A stretch of 64,000 nucleotides of DNA from an uncultured Bacteroidales bacterium (lineage in GTDB: Bacteria; Bacteroidota; Bacteroidia; Bacteroidales; Muribaculaceae). The notes under the pieces are model-generated. The model was not told the DNA's origin. It did no database searches and was given only the letters and a program-made list of their open reading frames with translations. Positions 61,018 through 64,000 of the stretch are shown here, one piece after another; position 1 is the stretch's first letter, and every line of letters starts with the position of its first letter. The stretch is taken from positions 37,758 through 101,757 of the forward strand of contig CACXLJ010000004.1 in assembly GCA_902768435.1 (NCBI GenBank), written 5' to 3'. A program made the translations under genes and the position numbers.

Positions 61018-63909
61018 TCAACCGAAGTCTTGAATAAACGAGGTTAGATTTTGTCCTTGCTTGAGGTTGAGTTTCTTGCGCAAGCGGTATCGGGCAGTTT
61101 CAATGCTGCGGAGGGTGGTGTTAAGCAGTGATGCCATTTCCTTGCTGCTCAATCCCATGCGCAGGTAGGCGCACAGTTTCTTGTCGTTGGCCTTGAGATC
61201 GGGGAACTGCTCGGTGAGCTTCTTCATGAAGTTGTCATAGACCAGGTTAAAGTTTTCTTCAAACTTCTCCCAGTTCTCGTCTTCCTTGATGTTGCGCTGA
61301 ATGCTGCGCCTCACATCCTTGATCATTTTGTTGACAGTGGTCTTAGGTGTGTCTTTCCCAATGATTCCTGAGAGTTCCTGCATCTGTTCATCCAGTTCCT
61401 GGAGCATGTCGTTTTTGCGCACAAGATTCATGGTTGAGTCGGCAAGTTGGCTTGACTTGTGTTTCAAGTCGATGACCAACTGCTCGTTGCGAAGTTTTAC
61501 CAATTCCTTTTCTTTCTTCTCTTCTTCAATTTGGAACAAAGCCTCTTGCTCGCGCAACTGTCGCTCTTTTTCGGCCTTGATGCGCTCGAGTTCCCTTTGT
61601 GACCGTTTTATCAAATACTTGATGAACCACCATGCTGCCAAGATTGCAAGCGTGAAATAGATGAAATAGGCCCACCAGGTTTCATACCATGCTGGCAATA
61701 TCTCAATCTCGATTTTTGCTTCGCTGGTTGTGTTGTAAAGCATGTCATGGGCCTTGACATGGAACACATATTTTCCTTTGCTCAGCTTGGTGTATTCCTT
61801 TGCAGTGGCAACAGTGGGCGAACTCCAGCCACGATCGTAGTTTTCGAGATAATAAGAGTAACTTACTGCTTGATTGTCACGGAATTCAGGCAACACATAC
61901 TCAATGCGCAACGAGTTTAGGCTTTTGGGGATGACAAGTTTCTCAACCGATGTTGCCTGGTTCTTCTCGTAGAGGATTGTGTCGTTTGCATTGGTAGAGT
62001 AAACGCTTCGCACAAAAACTTGCTCTGGTTTTCTTGCCGCAGTAAACTGGTGATTCATCACATAGAAACCATTGTCATAGTTCATGAGTGTGTGGTTGTT
62101 GTCAAGAAATCCCATGTGCCCCAAACTCATTTGCAAGCGGTTGATGACATTGGTGTAAGCAAAGCTCTTGACATTGTATTGGCCGTTTGATTTTTTCTGA
62201 GCAATAGCGAGATAATTGGGCTTATAGGCCCATAAATCCTTTGAAGGGGTCTCTATAACTCTGAGTGCAGCCCCATAGGTGTTGAAAATCTTGTTAATGT
62301 TATCGGCCTTCACGAGTTGGTGGCTCGATCGGTTGTAGGTTTTGAATCCATCGGCTGACGAAATATAAACTTTGCCGTCGATTCTACATATCAGGTTATT
62401 GTCGTCGGCAGTCAAGCCATGACCCTGGTGAAAGTATTCAAGTCGGGTCACATGCGTCAAGTCATCGCTCAGATTAAAGTGATACACACCTTGTTGCCAG
62501 TGGCTTAGCCAGATGCTTCCGTCGTTGTCTTCAATGAATCCGCCACTCGATAGGTCGATACCTTTTACCCTGTTTTGCAGTTGAAACGCATTGCCATTCT
62601 TCTTGAGAATGACAAAACCGTTGTAATCGCATGCAAGGATGTATCCTGGATGCTTGTGGAGCTCAACAAATCCCCAGGTACCGCTTAGTTTGTCAATCTT
62701 GTGTGCTGTGTTTCCTTCAATGACAAAGGCACCATTGTCGCATCCACATAGCAATGAACCCATCACATTTTGTAGTGACCACACCTGTCCAGTGATTCCG
62801 TGAATGTATTGAGGGCGTTCAGGAGTGATCGATGTCTGTAGGGGGTAATCGGTAACATAAACACCTTGATTGGTGCCAAGATAGAGCATTTGCTGGTGAA
62901 TGATGGAGGCATATCCCGTTCCGGCGCTATTGTTGCTGCCAAGCAGGTCTTTGCACGCCACGTCAATCATCACATAGGCGATGCCATTGTCAAGTCCCAG
63001 CCATAGGTTGCCCGACTTGTCGAATTTCATCGACAAGATGGTGTTGTTGTTTAGACCAGTATTGTTGTTGACATAATAATTGATGCCAGTATTAAGATCT
63101 TTGATGATTGCGCCGTCGCGCACAGTGCCAAACACGAGATGATTGCGGTGGAGAGTGGTGCAGAAAACCTGACTCTTCTTGAGCTGTTCGTTGATGTCAA
63201 GAGGGTAGGGTTTGCATTGCCCGTTGCGATAAGCAAATGCCCCATGATTTGCCGTGACAAAAATGATTTCTCCTTTTTCTAACGAAACCACCCCTCGCAC
63301 CGCTTTGCCCTTTAACATATCCATTCCAGGCATTGCTACAAGGCGGCCATTTGAGTACTTATAAATACATTCTAATGCCGAAATAAACAGGTTGCCGTCG
63401 GCATAGGCGGCATTCTCAATTCTATATTTAACAGGGTGAATAATGATTTTGCCGTTATCTTTCAGTATAAAAATGTGATTTTTGGCTTGAAATGCGATAT
63501 CAGTTCCCAAATCAAGTATTTTCCATATTTCACCAAAAGTGTGTATTTTTGAAATGACACCAGTCGATAGCGATTTGTATTTGTATCCTTTGTTTTTGCC
63601 GTTGCTGTAGAAATAGCCGAATTCATTGGTTGCACCCACAAAAATTCGTCTTGACTTCTGGTGATATAGCACCGACCTGACATTAGTGAAATTGGGTACT
63701 TGATGCGACGACCAATCATCGCTGTCGAAGATAAACAGGCCGTTGTTGTTGGCAAAAAGCAGGCTTCCGTCGCCCATTTGGTCAATTGCCCAGTTTTGTG
63801 TTCCTCCTTTATAATCTTGGGTGCTGAAATTGCGCAGCAAAGGAAGCTGACTAAAGGCTCTTGATGGTAATAGTCCGATAATGAGCAAGATATATAAAAG
63901 TCGTTTCAT
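61018..63909 (-). CDS. Membrane-spanning propeller/Y_Y_Y regulator with LuxR-type HTH
   Basis: 963 residues from the Met at 63909 (MKRLLYILLIIGLLPSRAFS, a signal peptide); the frame upstream to 63966 runs through the promoter. About 25-680 is a periplasmic two-component-regulator-type beta-propeller pair (MGDGSLLFANNNGLFIFD, MKFDKSGNLWLGLDNGIAYV, IEDNDGSIWLSHWQQGVYHF). About 690-760 is a Y_Y_Y domain (YSYYLENYDRGW). One membrane helix near 765 (YFIYFTLAILAAWWFIKYLI), then a coiled coil and a C-terminal LuxR-like HTH (KLCAYLRMGLSSKEMASLLN, TLRSIETARYRLRKKL). It lacks histidine kinase and receiver domains, so it is a one-piece membrane sensor-regulator. Target and ligand unknown. Confidence 0.88.
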   Translation of the reverse strand: MKRLLYILLIIGLLPSRAFSQLPLLRNFSTQDYKGGTQNWAIDQMGDGSLLFANNNGLFIFDSDDWSSHQVPNFTNVRSVLYHQKSRRIFVGATNEFGYFYSNGKNKGYKYKSLSTGVISKIHTFGEIWKILDLGTDIAFQAKNHIFILKDNGKIIIHPVKYRIENAAYADGNLFISALECIYKYSNGRLVAMPGMDMLKGKAVRGVVSLEKGEIIFVTANHGAFAYRNGQCKPYPLDINEQLKKSQVFCTTLHRNHLVFGTVRDGAIIKDLNTGINYYVNNNTGLNNNTILSMKFDKSGNLWLGLDNGIAYVMIDVACKDLLGSNNSAGTGYASIIHQQMLYLGTNQGVYVTDYPLQTSITPERPQYIHGITGQVWSLQNVMGSLLCGCDNGAFVIEGNTAHKIDKLSGTWGFVELHKHPGYILACDYNGFVILKKNGNAFQLQNRVKGIDLSSGGFIEDNDGSIWLSHWQQGVYHFNLSDDLTHVTRLEYFHQGHGLTADDNNLICRIDGKVYISSADGFKTYNRSSHQLVKADNINKIFNTYGAALRVIETPSKDLWAYKPNYLAIAQKKSNGQYNVKSFAYTNVINRLQMSLGHMGFLDNNHTLMNYDNGFYVMNHQFTAARKPEQVFVRSVYSTNANDTILYEKNQATSVEKLVIPKSLNSLRIEYVLPEFRDNQAVSYSYYLENYDRGWSSPTVATAKEYTKLSKGKYVFHVKAHDMLYNTTSEAKIEIEILPAWYETWWAYFIYFTLAILAAWWFIKYLIKRSQRELERIKAEKERQLREQEALFQIEEEKKEKELVKLRNEQLVIDLKHKSSQLADSTMNLVRKNDMLQELDEQMQELSGIIGKDTPKTTVNKMIKDVRRSIQRNIKEDENWEKFEENFNLVYDNFMKKLTEQFPDLKANDKKLCAYLRMGLSSKEMASLLNTTLRSIETARYRLRKKLNLKQGQNLTSFIQDFG

Positions 63910-63936
63910 GTCGGTTTTGATTGAGATCTTATTGTG

Positions 63937-63944
63937 CAAAGATA
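63937..63944 (-). promoter_or_regulatory. Bacteroidetes -7 box for the propeller regulator
   Basis: The minus strand reads TATCTTTG, 27 bases before the start codon at 63909, with CTTG 19 bases upstream in the -33 position. It supports the start at 63909. Confidence 0.6.
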
Positions 63945-64000
63945 ATACAATGATTCCTATTTTCAAGCATAATTGTGAGAGTTTTTTAAATTGTGGTTGT

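Overview
The window is a contiguous piece of a Bacteroidales chromosome, possibly Muribaculaceae or Prevotellaceae (family is inference). The evidence is: DUF4836 lipoproteins, a DUF4924 protein, a T9SS-type C-terminal sorting domain, BspA-type leucine-rich repeats, PorT-like barrel, a eukaryotic-type (GT3) glycogen synthase, a Na+-pumping methylmalonyl-CoA decarboxylase operon, and Bacteroidetes promoters of the form TTTG-N19/20-TAnnTTTG ahead of several genes. I see no phage, insertion sequence, CRISPR array or rRNA. One tRNA gene (Glu, CTC) is present.

Layout. 1-3.1 kb: two tandem DUF4836 lipoproteins on +, the first cut by the window edge exactly at its lipobox cysteine. 3.2-9.2 kb (-): a MurU-like nucleotidyltransferase overlapping an AmgK-like kinase fused to a RapZ C-terminal domain, then the cluster crp/fnr - DUF4924 - rfbD - prfC. 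9.4-18.8 kb (-): large secreted proteins: an LRR protein with two CBM26-like starch-binding modules, a 1256-residue amidase ending in a dockerin pair, and a small beta-propeller protein. 19-26.5 kb (-): prs, a cytoplasmic GH13 amylase, and mce-mmdA-oadG-biotin carrier-oadB. 26.8-33.5 kb (+): dnaK, then glycogen synthase and phosphorylase. 33.6-40.3 kb (-): a tight six-gene run (dCMP deaminase, S41 protease, 5-formyl-THF cyclo-ligase, hemerythrin-like protein, LuxR-type regulator, M16 peptidase). 40.6-45.6 kb (+): dnaG, a LysM/periplasmic-binding protein and a PorT-like barrel. 45.6-48 kb: holA, a Sfp-type PPTase, a lone HsdR_N-type nuclease domain, tRNA-Glu. 48.1-52.7 kb: lon divergent from groES-groEL. 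52.9-55.9 kb: a BspA-like LRR protein with a dockerin pair. 56-60.8 kb (-): iorA-iorB-aminotransferase-CoA transferase. 61-63.9 kb (-): a membrane propeller/Y_Y_Y/LuxR regulator.

The most striking observation is regulatory. The three stress loci in the window (dnaK, groES-groEL, lon) each carry a sigma-54 (RpoN) type -24/-12 element (TGGCAC-N5-TTGCW; two perfect, one with a single mismatch) at a sensible distance from the start codon. None shows the housekeeping TAnnTTTG box. The dnaK and groES elements also share a TGACAG...TGTCRC arrangement about 48-49 bases upstream of the -24 box, and lon and groESL would share one regulatory interval. This suggests that the classical heat-shock genes of this organism form an RpoN regulon driven by an unidentified enhancer-binding activator. 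I do not know of a description of this.

Other points: the kinase-RapZ fusion joins a probable cell-wall amino-sugar salvage kinase to a GlcN6P-sensing fold; the ior operon looks like a complete reversible route between aromatic amino acids and aryl acetates; and the hemerythrin-like protein seems to have lost iron ligands.
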